From Zymoseptoria tritici IPO323 (taxonomy: Eukaryota; Ascomycota; Dothideomycetes; Mycosphaerellales; Mycosphaerellaceae): a stretch of DNA of 64,000 nt. The notes beneath the pieces were generated by a model. The model was not told the origin of the DNA. It saw nothing but the letters and a program-made list of their open reading frames with translations, and made no database searches. The DNA lies in NCBI RefSeq assembly GCF_000219625.1, contig NC_018218.1, forward strand, positions 1,426,001-1,490,000, in the 5' to 3' direction. Position 1 is the first letter of the stretch. Every line of letters begins with the position of its first letter. A program made the translations under genes and the position numbers. Shown here in pieces: positions 20,986-32,086 of this stretch.

Positions 20986-21351
20986 TCACCATCTCTGCAG
21001 TGCAAGAAGCTCACGTCGACGGGCGATGACCTCTTTCTCCTCCATCAGTGCGGCTAATGCACGGATCCGATCCGCGAAACTCCTACACTTGAATCGTCTC
21101 CGAGGACCGTAGTAGAATTGGTCTCCCAGGAAGTGACGGCGGAATCCTCCAGTCGACCTTCCCTTTGATACCATGGTCGGTGTGGAGTATTTGGAGAGCG
21201 TCGGAATTGATGCTTCGGGTTGAAGACGGCTACAGTCCACGTGCAGGTGTGGCTCTGAACGGCCCAAGAAGTTCTCGTGGGGATAGCGATGCTTACACGG
21301 ACACGCGGCTGCCGGCGTCGCCGTCTCTTTCGTGATGCTGGCGGTGGTCAT
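20986..21351 (-). CDS. Possible small basic hypothetical protein
   Basis: A 121-codon frame starting MTTASITKETATPAA with an Arg-rich C-terminal half (FADRIRALAALMEEKEVIARRRELLAL looks helical). Composition is plausible but there is no recognisable domain. It may instead be part of the leader or promoter of the SH3 gene. Confidence 0.3.
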   Translation of the reverse strand: MTTASITKETATPAAACPCKHRYPHENFLGRSEPHLHVDCSRLQPEASIPTLSKYSTPTMVSKGRSTGGFRRHFLGDQFYYGPRRRFKCRSFADRIRALAALMEEKEVIARRRELLALQRW

Positions 21352-21991
21352 GCTGATATGGATCTTGTTCGCTTGGTACTGCTTGTCGAGTGGATGGAGA
21401 GATGGTTCGTACGATGGATGGACAGCAAGTACTATGGTAAGAGGACAGGCGCGTCGACACTTTCATCGTATTGTCGTCGAAAGTCCATGACTGCACTTTT
21501 CCGTATTGTCGCAGAGAGTACAAACGGAGGCAGAGGCGGTTCGTCGAACCACCTCTAGTGGGGTCCAATTCGCGCATCGATGTCTGGCGAAAGATCTGGC
21601 GGCGCATCGTTGTGAGAGCTCAGAGACACATTTCGTTAGGTTTGCTGTGATGTTACACTCGCATATGCATAAGACTACTGAATGCTCGACAGGCCTCGAT
21701 GAAGTCAACACTTTCTTTGCGCTCATTTGACCATCGAAGGCCAGCTTGCGAACATCAATGTCGTCAGCTCCTTCGATCTCGCGTCTCGTATGGTCAGAAA
21801 GCCGTCCAAATATCTCGGCTTCTACACCGCCATCATGCACTTCCTGACCTGATCCACATTCCCTACTAACTTCATCAACTCCACCCGAATCCCCTCCACC
21901 TTCAGTCCTGGTGGTAGTAGATTGGAACAAAGTGCAACAAGCTGTCGGATGACTCTACCTGTACAATGGCTCTTTGATGTGTCACACTAAC
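21352..21991. other. Intergenic, no confident gene
   Basis: Contains a 155-codon minus-strand frame (21463-21930) without recognisable features. Otherwise nothing is supported. Confidence 0.4.
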
Positions 21992-23083
21992 TCAATAAGT
22001 CTCTCCAAGCGACGCCCTCCTCCCACACCTCTGACAAGCCCTCTCATCACACAGCAACTTCAAATAGCCATCCGGCAGAGCACCTGAAGCCTTTTTGGCA
22101 GCATTGATGACATCCTCGATGAAGAAGCCATCCACCAACTCCTGATCGACGCGGGAGCGCGTGGAGAGCCTCCTGGACACGAACTTGGCTCGCACATAAG
22201 GAGGCGGGTCCGAGTATTGACCTTCGCGGAGGGCTAGGAGGGCGAATCGGAGTGGGTGCCGAGTGGCGTAGTCCTGGTGAAGGGCGACGAGGGCTTCGGC
22301 CGTGATGCCTTCGCCGGAGATTGCGGTGCGGAATTGTTCGGGGGTTGGGTCTGCAGGGGTGGTGAAGGGAGGTAGAGGTTCGTTGACGGGCTGCTCTGAT
22401 CTGGGGCTGTCCTGTCTTGGAAAAATCGTGCGTGCACGGTTCTGCTCTTCAGCGTCCGACTCTGCAACGACTGCTTTGACTCTTGTCACTTGGACTGACT
22501 TCGAAGATCGTGGGCTAGCGTGCTGGATAAACTTACATGGTCCTCCTCCAAGCAAAAATATGACAAGGCTCGCAATCAGTGCGCACCCAATCGTACCAAC
22601 CAGATTGACGCATGTCTTCATCATAACGTGTACATAGTATAAAGAAAGCCGAGATGGACGCTTCTTGAACCAGAAGACAGCGGCGTCGAGATGCCAGACC
22701 ATGCAGAGCATACAGGCCAGCGCGTTCAGTCCATGTGCGCAATAGTGTATGCTTCTGGGCATGGGACGCTTGAGGACTTTGGCGATGGAGTTCGTGACTT
22801 CGTGTGCGATGTCATGAACGAAGGCGAGCGTGAGCAGAAGTAGAGGCAACAGAATTGGAGTCAAGGATGTCCAGTAGTGGACTTGGTCGAATGGGGATAA
22901 GGCAGGCATGCTGATCTTGGTCGGATTTGATGCTTGAGGTGCGGGTATCTTCGTGGTAGTGGAATCTGAGGCAGGATGCGGAGGATTGAAGGATTTTGGT
23001 GCGCTTTTCAATGAAGGCGAAGAGCTGAATAGCAAGATTGGAGACATCTTACCGCATGTCTTCTCCGATGCCCATTGAGACAA
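21992..23083 (-). CDS. Hypothetical multi-pass membrane protein
   Basis: Intronless 363-aa frame. After a Ser/Pro-rich N-terminus there are hydrophobic helices at about residues 75-95 (ILLPLLLLTLAFV), 112-130 (HYCAHGLNALACMLCMVW) and 155-180 (TCVNLVGTIGCALIASLVIFLLGG). A soluble tail of about 180 residues follows, ending in CDERACQRCGRR, a possible CX6CX2C metal site. Family not recognised. The true start could be a later Met (for example MSPILLF at residue 13). Confidence 0.7.
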   Translation of the reverse strand: MSQWASEKTCGKMSPILLFSSSPSLKSAPKSFNPPHPASDSTTTKIPAPQASNPTKISMPALSPFDQVHYWTSLTPILLPLLLLTLAFVHDIAHEVTNSIAKVLKRPMPRSIHYCAHGLNALACMLCMVWHLDAAVFWFKKRPSRLSLYYVHVMMKTCVNLVGTIGCALIASLVIFLLGGGPCKFIQHASPRSSKSVQVTRVKAVVAESDAEEQNRARTIFPRQDSPRSEQPVNEPLPPFTTPADPTPEQFRTAISGEGITAEALVALHQDYATRHPLRFALLALREGQYSDPPPYVRAKFVSRRLSTRSRVDQELVDGFFIEDVINAAKKASGALPDGYLKLLCDERACQRCGRRASLGETY

Positions 23084-23889
23084 GGTTTGAGTTCCAAGGC
23101 ATCAAGACACTCCAGGCCGGGAGACTCTCGCTTGCAAGACATGTGGCATTGTCTCCTCCACGATAGCGATCACAGAGGCCGTTGCAGTGAAGCCGGAGGC
23201 GTGAGCATGTCTCATATATTGGAAGCGCCTCGGGGACTTGCCGACAGGGTTTCTTGAAACATCCAGACGTTCATTGATCGTGTCATGCATGACTCTCAGC
23301 ACGTCTCAAACTGTTGACCAAGAGTAGCATGAGCTTATATCGACCACACCTCTGCGTGCCTCTCTTCATCAGCACTGATCACACGACCAGACTGAAGATG
23401 ACCCGAGGTCATTGTCGTTCATCGATACTCCTGGGAGGATTCGTGCGGAGATGTTCATCGTCGAGCAACGCAGCACTGCCGGTGCCAAGTGGAGGAGAAG
23501 CCATAAGTATACTCTTCTTCCCCCAACCGTAAGTCGTCCTGGTCCTGTATCTCTGCTCTCGTATATCGGTATTGTTGTGTCTTGAGAAGAGAAGAGGTCA
23601 CATCACATCAGCCGGGAATTAAGGCAGGGCATCTCTCTTCCCCCACGATTTCCCTCCACTCGGCTCCACCACAGCACCCACCCAAGCGACATCGGACTCC
23701 CGGAGCAATTCCAGCTCGTGCTCTCTCTCTCTTTTCCAGCTCATCCCGCCGCTCCAGCTCCCCCTCAGCGACGACTCACACGAGCTGCCTCGGGTAATCC
23801 GCTCCTGCAGACTACCGGATCGCAACCATCTCGACCATCCACAGCTCAGCGGCTCATTGCGGGATCTTGAGGTGATTTTACTTTGCAAC
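23084..23889. promoter_or_regulatory. Divergent promoter and pyrimidine-rich IDP leader
   Basis: Head-to-head gap between the membrane-protein gene and the isocitrate dehydrogenase gene. The last ~250 bp before the IDP start are C/T-rich, with CTCTCTCTCTTTTCCAG near 23730, the look of a strong fungal promoter or leader and possibly a 5'-UTR splice acceptor. Confidence 0.45.
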
Positions 23890-25330
23890 ATGTCGTCTTT
23901 GCGTACTTTTGCCACGAACGCTCTACGATCCTCTACCACCACAACCACCACCTTCACCACTCCGATCCTCACCACTGCCACTCGCACATTTCCTCGACCC
24001 ATCGCCGCCAAACTCGTCCAGCGCCGCACCATGGCTTCCAAACAGATCCCCAAGATCAAGGTCAAGAACCCCGTTGTCGAGCTCGATGGCGACGAGATGA
24101 CCCGCATAATCTGGAAGAACATCAAGGACAAGTTCATCTACCCATACCTCGATATCGACCTCAAGTACTACGATCTCGGCCTGGAGAAGCGGGACGAGAC
24201 CAACGATCAGATCACGATCGACGCCGCGACGGCCATTCAAAAGTACAGCGTTGGTGTCAAGTGTGCCACAATCACACCCGATGAGGCTCGTGTGGAGGAG
24301 TTCAAGCTCAAGAAGATGTGGTTGTCGCCCAACGGCACCATCAGGAATCAGCTCGGCGGCACAGTTTTCAGAGAGCCAATCGTCATTCCACGGATACCTA
24401 GACTTGTACAAGGCTGGCAAAAGCCTATTGTCATCGGCCGTCACGCTTTCGGTGACCAGTACCGGGCAAAGGACCAAGTCATCAAGGGCCCGGGCAAGCT
24501 GGAGATGGTCTTCACGCCGGAGGGTGGTCAGCCGGAGAAGATTGAGGTCTTCCAGTTCACCGATAAGACTCAAGGCGGTGTTGCCATGACCATGTACAAC
24601 ACCACCGAGAGCATCTCAGGATTCGCCCACGCTTCTTTCAAGCACGCTCTGTCTCTCAACTACCCAATGTACATGACCACCAAGAACACCATCCTGAAGA
24701 AGTATGATGGTCAGTTCAAGGACATCTTCCAGGACATCTACGAGAAGGATTACCGCAAGGAGTTTGAGTCTAAGGGTCTGTGGTATGAGCACCGTCTCAT
24801 CGACGATATGGTCGCGCAAATGATCAAGAACGAGGGTGGCATGCTCATCGCCATGAAGAGTGAGTTTATACTTCTTCGTATCGAATGACGACTTTCATTA
24901 ACAATGCACAGACTACGACGGAGACGTCCAATCCGACATCGTCGCCCAAGGCTTCGGCTCCCTCGGCCTCATGACCTCCGTGCTCGTGACTCCCGACGGC
25001 AAGACCTTCGAAGCCGAAGCCGCCCACGGCACCGTCACCCGCCACTACCGCGAGCACCAGAAGGGCAACCCGACCTCCACGAATCCCATCGCATCCATCT
25101 TCGCCTGGACTCGTGGTCTCGCCAAGCGCGGTGAGCTCGATGATACACCCGAATTGGTCAAGTTCGCCGAGAGCTTGGAGGAGGCTTGCATCCACGTTGT
25201 CGACCAGCAAGGAATTATGACCAAGGATTTGGCCATCAGCTGTGGGAAGAAGAACGACTACGTCACGACTGATGAGTACTTGGAAGCGGTCGAGAAGCGC
25301 ATGAGAGCGGTGCTGTCTAGCAAGTTGTAG
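23890..25330 (+). CDS. idpA: NADP-dependent isocitrate dehydrogenase, dual-targeted
   Basis: Two exons, 23890-24859 and 24912-25330, joined by a GT-AG intron, giving 462 aa. The enzyme converts isocitrate to 2-oxoglutarate and makes NADPH. The core starts [21 protein letters not shown] and contains the substrate loop [19 protein letters not shown], the NADP region [12 protein letters not shown] and all expected landmarks. Residues 1-47 form an Arg/Ser/Thr-rich mitochondrial presequence. A second in-frame ATG at 24031 ([10 protein letters not shown]) would give a form without it. The C-terminus is SSKL, a canonical SKL peroxisomal signal. In Aspergillus one IDP gene is known to supply more than one compartment through alternative starts, and the same arrangement is inferred here. 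An upstream in-frame ATG at 23857 is less likely. Confidence 0.96.
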
Positions 25331-27885
25331 AGGATTGAGGTCCTTCACACTTGGATCTGATGATACCATTTACTAGCATACATCCTTATAGATACCTGCT
25401 TGGGCGACGACTTTTATTCGTTGCATTGACACTACAACTTGTCAACTCGACCGCACTGGGAGGACAGTTCTTCGAGACCCAGAGCTGACCACGACCACGA
25501 ATCTTGGGTCCTTTCATGCATGCCCAATGATACATCGCTGACAAATTCATTCCAAAACGAAGATTCCTTCGATCGAACTGAAACGGCTGAAGACTACGAA
25601 TAGTAGCAAGGCTCGTTCCTTCTAACTTGTCAGCCCACCCAAGAAAGGCTGACCAATCACAAGGGCATCGCAGAAATGAGTGCACGACCTCAAGACAGAC
25701 GGCCATGCATTGCACGAGCATCGCGGCGTGTACGAGCTGCGAGGTACCGAGTTCAGGCCTCATTTTGATCCCATGAGCGCCGTTCGGAGCTCGAGCCGAG
25801 AATATCGTTGATGGCTGAAAGCCTGAGACATTGGTCGTGGAGCGATGTGAGACGACTGATGATGACCCAAGGAAAGCCGGCATCTGGAAAGTCAAGTGGC
25901 TGAGACCTGGGCTTGTTCGGAGAATTCTTCTGGTGACCCGAACGGTCGGATGTTATTCCTGGGGTTGGGCTGGCATTTCTCCTCGGGTGGTGGTACTGAT
26001 CTGCCGCGATCTTGCGTCGTTCGTGGATCCCAGAATGTGGTACCCTGAGAGAATCTCCGAATTGGGTGCTCGAGCACGTGGAGCTAAGATCGTGCCCCCG
26101 AGCTGCAGCGCAGGGACAGGGGCCGTGTGTAGGAGATCGCGAGCATCGCACTCTCAAAGACAGTCATCTCGCCAGCATAAGCGGCTTTCGCACGGTCAAA
26201 CCTCCACTGGACAGCTCAGACGCCTGTTGATAACATGGCATCGGTCATCGTCGGGCTCCAACAGACGACGCCACGATGCGGCTTCCCCACTCAGATCACG
26301 AACAGTAACGGGCGTACATCATCTGCTCTCATGCGCCACAAATCACAACGCCCAAGGCTTGAGCGGCTTTTTCCTGGCTTTTCCTGGCTTCCAGAATGTC
26401 CCAATTTGGTGAATCAGCAATCGAAATGTGAGGCGTAAAGGAGGAATTCAAGACGAGATCAAGATTTGGAACGTGGCGGAGGTGTGCAGTTCCCTGTCGA
26501 GGAAACGTACGTAGCTCATTGTATCGAAAATCTAGTAGCAGAATTGTTTCGAGCATTGGTGCTCGTGCGCCCTGCTCGTGGGAGGATTTGACCAATGCGT
26601 CCAGAGCAGTCGACGGACATTTGGGCTGCTGACTTCCTGGGTCATTCGATTGACATCGATGGACGATCGTTGGCTTGAGGTCAATTCTTGGACTCGGATC
26701 GTGTTTCGAGACAGCGCCATCAGGTCCCTCCATGATGACTGTACTGGCCAGTCCGGATACATGTCTTTCTTACATCTCGGATCGGATGATGTCTAGGTAA
26801 TAGCCATTCCTTCAACTCCTCCCGGAACATTCGTCAGAATCGTAGCAGTCATGCCTCCGCAGAGGACGCAAAGAACAGTACCGAAGATCGCTGCTCTGTC
26901 CACGAACAATCTCCGCGTACACGACTCTCAACAACGAGTAAGCTTGGCGAAAAGTGCTTGATATAGAGGCAAGACTGATAGGCCATCCAGAAGAGCACAG
27001 CAAGGGGTCGGTGCTACGATCGAGAAAAGCGTAGATCCGAGGCTGTTGCAGACGAGTTGATGAAATCGAACCAAGATCATCAGACTCATACCTCGTCAAG
27101 AGGCGAAGGTGACCTTGCCCTCGTCACGCGACTCTACAAAGCGTCGAGAAGACAGCAGCACTTCTTCGAGACCGACTACTCGGAGACCACGAATCTTTTG
27201 GAAGCACCATTTGTACGGATCTTCAAAAAGCATCTAGCTGAGCATGATCAGGCCTGGAGCCTGCTCGCATGTTCGGAGTCTGGTACTGCCGAAAGGAGCT
27301 CATCGATGATGGTCGAAGTTGGGTCCAGTCATACGGTCGTCGAGCGTCCAATGCCCGATCAAAGAAGGAAGCAGACGGTGACGAAGTCTTGCACGCCGGG
27401 AAGAGTTACCCGAGCTTCAGCTGTTCGATGCGAAGGTGCGGTTCGAACGTCCGAAGCCATGCGAGGCACTTGTCGGAGGAGGAGTAGCATGGATTGTCGA
27501 TGAGTCGGATTTGGTTCGAAAGGAGTCTGATCTTGGTACTGAATTGGTCGGAACGCCAGCTCAATAATGCATAGAATCGATGCAACAACATGAGACAATG
27601 CTTGAGCAATCCCAGCCCACGCTGATGCAGTGCTACCTCCGTGGTCCCGCTCAAATTGCACCGTATGTGTCGGACTCCGGGTGGCGTGGAGTGTGCAGCC
27701 TGCGCGAGAGAAGGGAAGAACAATCGAAGCGGGTGGACGTCTACGCAGAACCGAAAGCAGCGACTAGAAGAGAGATGCTCTACGACAAACACTGTACGAT
27801 CCAAGGTACTAGAGTCCGAGTTACGTGTTGTTGTTTGAGCGGACCGATGGAGGTAGAGTCTGTGTCCTGAAAGAGCATGATCGCA
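25331..27885. other. 2.5-kb gap without a convincing gene
   Basis: Base composition is ordinary. Several frames of 100-190 codons overlap on both strands, but none has recognisable domains or consistent splice structure. The minus-strand frame at 25386-25895 (LATIRSLQPFQFDRRNLRFG) and the one at 26329-26733 are the most protein-like and may be gene relics. No RIP signature, tRNA or clear repeat is seen. Confidence 0.4.
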
Positions 27886-28743
27886 TCACTGCTTGGCTCC
27901 AGGAATTGTGAGCCTTTTCCGATCCACAAAATAGCACCAGAAATACCCTCGCACTGCATTGCTGACCCATACGATCTCGCCGTGCCGTAGAGTATCAATC
28001 GGAACGCTTTCTTCCACGCAAAGACCCTTCTCGAGCGCCCAACGACGAGTCGTGCCCTGCAAACCTCCAGCCGATGACTCCGGCGTTACCCACCTGCCGT
28101 TGCGATAGAAATACGGCGTACAGATAGATCCATCCAGCACCGTATTTTCTGGCGTGTAAAGCAGGACCTCTCGCGGTTGGATGAAATTCATGATTCCAGC
28201 ATCTATTCGTGCACGTCCATAGAAAGCTCGATCGTTGGTCTTGAACATGGTCGACTCGGCTGGCTCCGTGGGTTCCGTGTCCAGCACCATCGTCCATTCG
28301 GTCTTTCGTTGGTCCAGTGGTACATTGAAAGTCGTTGGGAATAGAGTACTGAGCGGCACACTTTTCAATGGATGATAGATTTCCGTTCGCATTTTGCCTC
28401 CCACATACGAGCGAATTTTGATCCGTAGTGCCTCAGGGTTCTCGCCGGGATGCTTCTCGTGCCATTGTCTGACTGCTGTCATGAGAGCTTGGAAAAGTAC
28501 CGCCGGACCACCGGAGTTGGGTCGCGGTCTGTCGTCCGCGAAGAAGAAGGTACTCCATTTGGCGACTTGTAGTCGAGTCCAGTGGTGCTCGAGCATGTAG
28601 AAAGGACAGGGTTTGTTGCAGGATGCCTCTGTGTTCTTGTCGCAGGACACGAGCCGCGTGTCATAGCGGATGCTGGTGTAGACGTATGGCTCCTGTTCTT
28701 CTCCACTGTCCTGACCGGCAACGCCAGGGAAGTGGCCGCTCAT
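27886..28743 (-). CDS. Class IV aminotransferase / aminodeoxychorismate lyase-like
   Basis: Intronless 285-aa protein of fold-type IV PLP enzymes, which include branched-chain and D-amino-acid aminotransferases and 4-amino-4-deoxychorismate lyase (p-aminobenzoate synthesis for folate). Lys in MFKTNDRAFYGRARID (near residue 170) fits the PLP-binding lysine. EVLLYTPENTVLDGSICTPY and GRWVTPE...GLQGTTRRWALE match the cofactor phosphate and substrate loops. Fungal ABZ2-like proteins have this organisation, but short class IV proteins are hard to assign, so the substrate is open. Divergent from TOM70. Confidence 0.75.
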   Translation of the reverse strand: MSGHFPGVAGQDSGEEQEPYVYTSIRYDTRLVSCDKNTEASCNKPCPFYMLEHHWTRLQVAKWSTFFFADDRPRPNSGGPAVLFQALMTAVRQWHEKHPGENPEALRIKIRSYVGGKMRTEIYHPLKSVPLSTLFPTTFNVPLDQRKTEWTMVLDTEPTEPAESTMFKTNDRAFYGRARIDAGIMNFIQPREVLLYTPENTVLDGSICTPYFYRNGRWVTPESSAGGLQGTTRRWALEKGLCVEESVPIDTLRHGEIVWVSNAVRGYFWCYFVDRKRLTIPGAKQ

Positions 28744-29356
28744 GGTGGTTGGTTCATGTGGAGGTATGAAGAGGAATGAGAATTCTCTCAGACTATGGGC
28801 GGGCGTTGTACATCAGTTTCTCTTGTGTGGAGTGACTCATTGAAATACGACGAGTGCGATCCCCGGCATGGATGGCAGTATACAGTAAGTGAAGTCGAGT
28901 ATGACAGTGTATGGTAAGTCGAGGCTACACAAAAAAGTCAACGCCGGAGTTCGGAGGCGGGAAAGCTAAAGTGTCACTTGTTCGCTGGCGACGACATTGA
29001 GACAACGGATCCGATATCTCATTGTTGACAGTCGGTGTATACCTTGATGATGACGACAGATCTGGGCGAATTTGTAGCCTGGAACCATGTCGAAGATTTG
29101 GTCGATTTAAGAGGATCTCTTCCCCCTTGAAGAGGTGAAGTGTGGCGCAAAAATGCACGGTCTTTTCCTCGCGTCACTGGTGCCGTGCCGTGGCTGTGCT
29201 GTGCTAGAGCTTGGAGATGATGGACGAAGTTTGATGAACACATTGGTTGATCCATCATCGCCGTCCCATCCCTTCTTCCGCCCTACCAAACCGCCTTGCA
29301 TCTGCCAGCGCCATCCCAGTCCATCTCGCCATCGCGAAGTTCGTCTGCACACGATC
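28744..29356. promoter_or_regulatory. Divergent promoter region of class IV enzyme and TOM70
   Basis: Head-to-head gap. A frame reading into TOM70 from 29135 is open but low-complexity and is taken as leader. No clear regulatory motif is evident. Confidence 0.4.
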
Positions 29357-31347
29357 ATGGCGACACAGCAGAGTCCTTCGCAGGTCGCTGAGGAGGTTGC
29401 GCATTCCGTCTCGAATGCGAGCTCTTCGTTTGTGGATCGCCTATCGAACTGGTACTCGGACAACAAGGTCGCTGCATGGACCGTTGCCGGTGTCACGGTT
29501 GTGGTCGTTGGTGGCACAGTATACTATCTCTCACAGCCATCAGCGCCATCAGAGCCGAGCAAAAAGTCGAAGAAGGATAAACGAAAAGTGAAGAAGAACG
29601 TCGAGAAGAGCGTGGAACCAGCGAAGCCGGAGCCGGAGCCAACAGTTGCGCCCAAGGTTGCTGCCGTCGAGGAACAGTCCGAGGAGCTGCCACAGGTCAC
29701 AGAGGATTCCGTTGCGCAGCTATCAGAGCAGGAGCGCAAGGACAATGCGGCCAAGCTCAAGGCTGCTGGAAACAAGGCATACGGCAGCAAGGACTACAAC
29801 CGCGCCATCGAGCTTTACACGCAAGCCATTCTTTGCAAAGCCGATCCCGTATTCTACTCCAACCGCGCGGCCTGCTGGAATGCTATGAGCAACTGGGCCA
29901 AGGTCATCGAGGACACCACCGCCGCCATCGCCCTCGACAGCGAGTACGTCAAGGCCTTGAATCGAAGAGCAAACGCATACGAACAGGAGGAACGCTTCAG
30001 CGAAGCACTCCTCGACTACACCGCCAGCTGCATTATCGACCAATTTCGCAACGAAGCCTCCGCGCAAGCAGTGGAGAGGCTACTCAAGAAGGTTGCTGAG
30101 TCCAAGGCAAAGACCATCCTGGAGAAGAAGGAGAAGAAGCTGCCATCGCCAACTTTCGTGTCAAACTACCTTCAATCATTCCGCACCAAGGAGCTTCCGG
30201 CTGGTCTCGAGGAATCTGCGAATCTGCAAGAGGAGGGCGGCAAATGGTACCTGCGCAAGGGCCTACTTGCGATGAAGCTCCGAACTGGCGAGGGCTACGC
30301 CGAGGCGTCAGAAAGCTTCGATGAAGCCGTTGCGAGGAACGAGTTGCAGTCTTACGAAGCCCTCGCATACAACATGCGCGGCACGTTCCGCTACCTCAGA
30401 GGCGAGAACGTGACGGCGCTGGAAGACCTGAACAAATCGATCGAGTTGGATCCTACCTTGGTGCAAAGCTACGTCAAGCGTGCCAGCATGCATTTGGAGC
30501 AGAGTGAGTCTCAACAAGCCGTACAAGGCACAATCGACACAGCTACTAACACAGCGAAAGGCCTCCGCGATGCCGCCGCGACCGACTTCGAAACTGCCGC
30601 GACGCACAACCCAGACGATCCAGATATTTACTACCACCGGGCACAACTCCACTTCATCCTGTCCGAGTTCAGCCTCGCCGCAACCGACTACCAGAAATCC
30701 ATCGAACTCGACAAGGACTTCATCTTCTCCCACATTCAGCTCGGCGTGACACAGTACAAGATGGGTTCCGTGGCCAGCAGTATGGCGACTTTCCGACGCT
30801 GCATCAAGAATTTCGGCGACAAGAGCGATGTATACAACTACTATGGAGAACTGTTGCTTGATCAGCAGAAGTACCAGGAGGCTGTGGAGAAGTTTGATAC
30901 CGCCGTGGAGATGGAGCGCAAGACGATTGGCGAGCGTGGTGGCGGTATGAACGTCCTTCCACTCATCAACAAGGCACTTGCCCTATTCCAGTGGAAGCAG
31001 GACTACAGTTCAGCGGAGGAGCTGTGCCAGAAGGCTCTGATCAGTAAGTCGAGCTCGTGGATGGAGCACACTCACGATATCGTGATACTGACCATATTCC
31101 AGTCGATCCGGAATGCGACATCGCAGTGGCGACCATGGCCCAGCTACTTTTGCAACAAGGGAAAGTCACAGATGCGCTCACCTACTTCGAGCGCGCCGCC
31201 GAGCTGTCAAGAACAGAGGGTGAGATCGTCAACGCACTGTCGTACGCCGAGGCAACACGAACACAGCTCGAAGTCCAAGAGAAGTATCCTCAGCTCGCTG
31301 CGAAACTAGGCGCCATGGGTGCTGGCATGGGCGGTCCTATGAGATAG
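29357..31347 (+). CDS. TOM70: Mitochondrial import receptor TOM70
   Basis: Three exons, 29357-30503, 30555-31043 and 31103-31347, giving 626 aa, the usual length. TOM70 sits in the outer mitochondrial membrane and receives carrier-type preproteins from Hsp70/Hsp90. The N-terminus has a membrane anchor at about 39-58 ([20 protein letters not shown]), then a Lys-rich and acidic linker. The TPR clamp starts near residue 133 ([28 protein letters not shown] ... YSNRAACW), with further TPRs to about 600. The C-terminus is Gly/Met-rich. Intron 1 is exactly 51 nt with no stop, so retention would keep frame; its GTGAGT donor and TACTAACACAG end argue it is real. The ATG at 29357 starts the family-like N-terminus; the upstream extension is not family-like. 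Confidence 0.95.
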
Positions 31348-32086
31348 AGATTGATGTGATATGACGACGACGGATGTGTGAATGCGATCTTGGCTGGGTC
31401 GCAGTGGGCGTCGGTTCGACGGTGGACACATGAAAGAATGGGTGCTCGAGGTTACCGGACTCGAGAGCTTCTTGTGGATTTACAAAGGTGTGCAATGCGG
31501 CATCTATGGACTGGCGTTGATCGTGGCAGCCAGGCTGGCCCCCTCCATGTACTATACTGTACTCTGATCAGTGCACAGCGCATACTACATATTCGGTGTA
31601 TTCATGCTCCCCTCAGCTGCCCCTTTTGCTGATGTCTTGTTTAAGCTTCTGCACAATCCTCGGCGCGGCTCGGCAAAGTGTGGTACAGAGCTACCCTATT
31701 CACCTCAACTACACGCATTGAACAACATTTGAAAGTGAAACAGTTCTACGCGCCAGCCCTCACACTCCCATCAGCATTCGCACACATCCGGATCTCTGGT
31801 TTGTACAGACTCGCCAAGGCTCTCCATTACACGTTTCACCGCCAAGGCCATCCTATGCCGCTCGAGCCTTTCACGCGCGAAGGATCTTACGAGTAACGTA
31901 AGTGGACTTTAAAATAACAATAGCGATCCTTTCGGTTCAGTGTCTGGGTGCCATCGCCACCTAGGCTGCGAGACTGAAGAGACATGTCTTGAAACCGCGT
32001 CGCCCACTCTTGCCTTCTGCTATCCCGTCCTTCGTTTTCCGAATAACTACTTTCCTTCAACCTATCACCCATTCCCTTTTTCAATC
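31348..32086. other. Intergenic, GH76 promoter region
   Basis: Lies between TOM70 and the GH76 gene, both on the plus strand. No coding region or RNA gene is supported. Confidence 0.4.

Noticed and set aside
21463..21930. 155-codon minus-strand ORF as a gene
   Set aside because: No domain, no splice partner, and odd composition in the second half; not enough support.
27420..27445. B-box-like GGTTCGAACG suggesting a tRNA gene
   Set aside because: No cloverleaf can be drawn around it.
27057..27503. 148-codon plus-strand ORF
   Set aside because: Overlaps other random frames; no recognisable features and no good start context.
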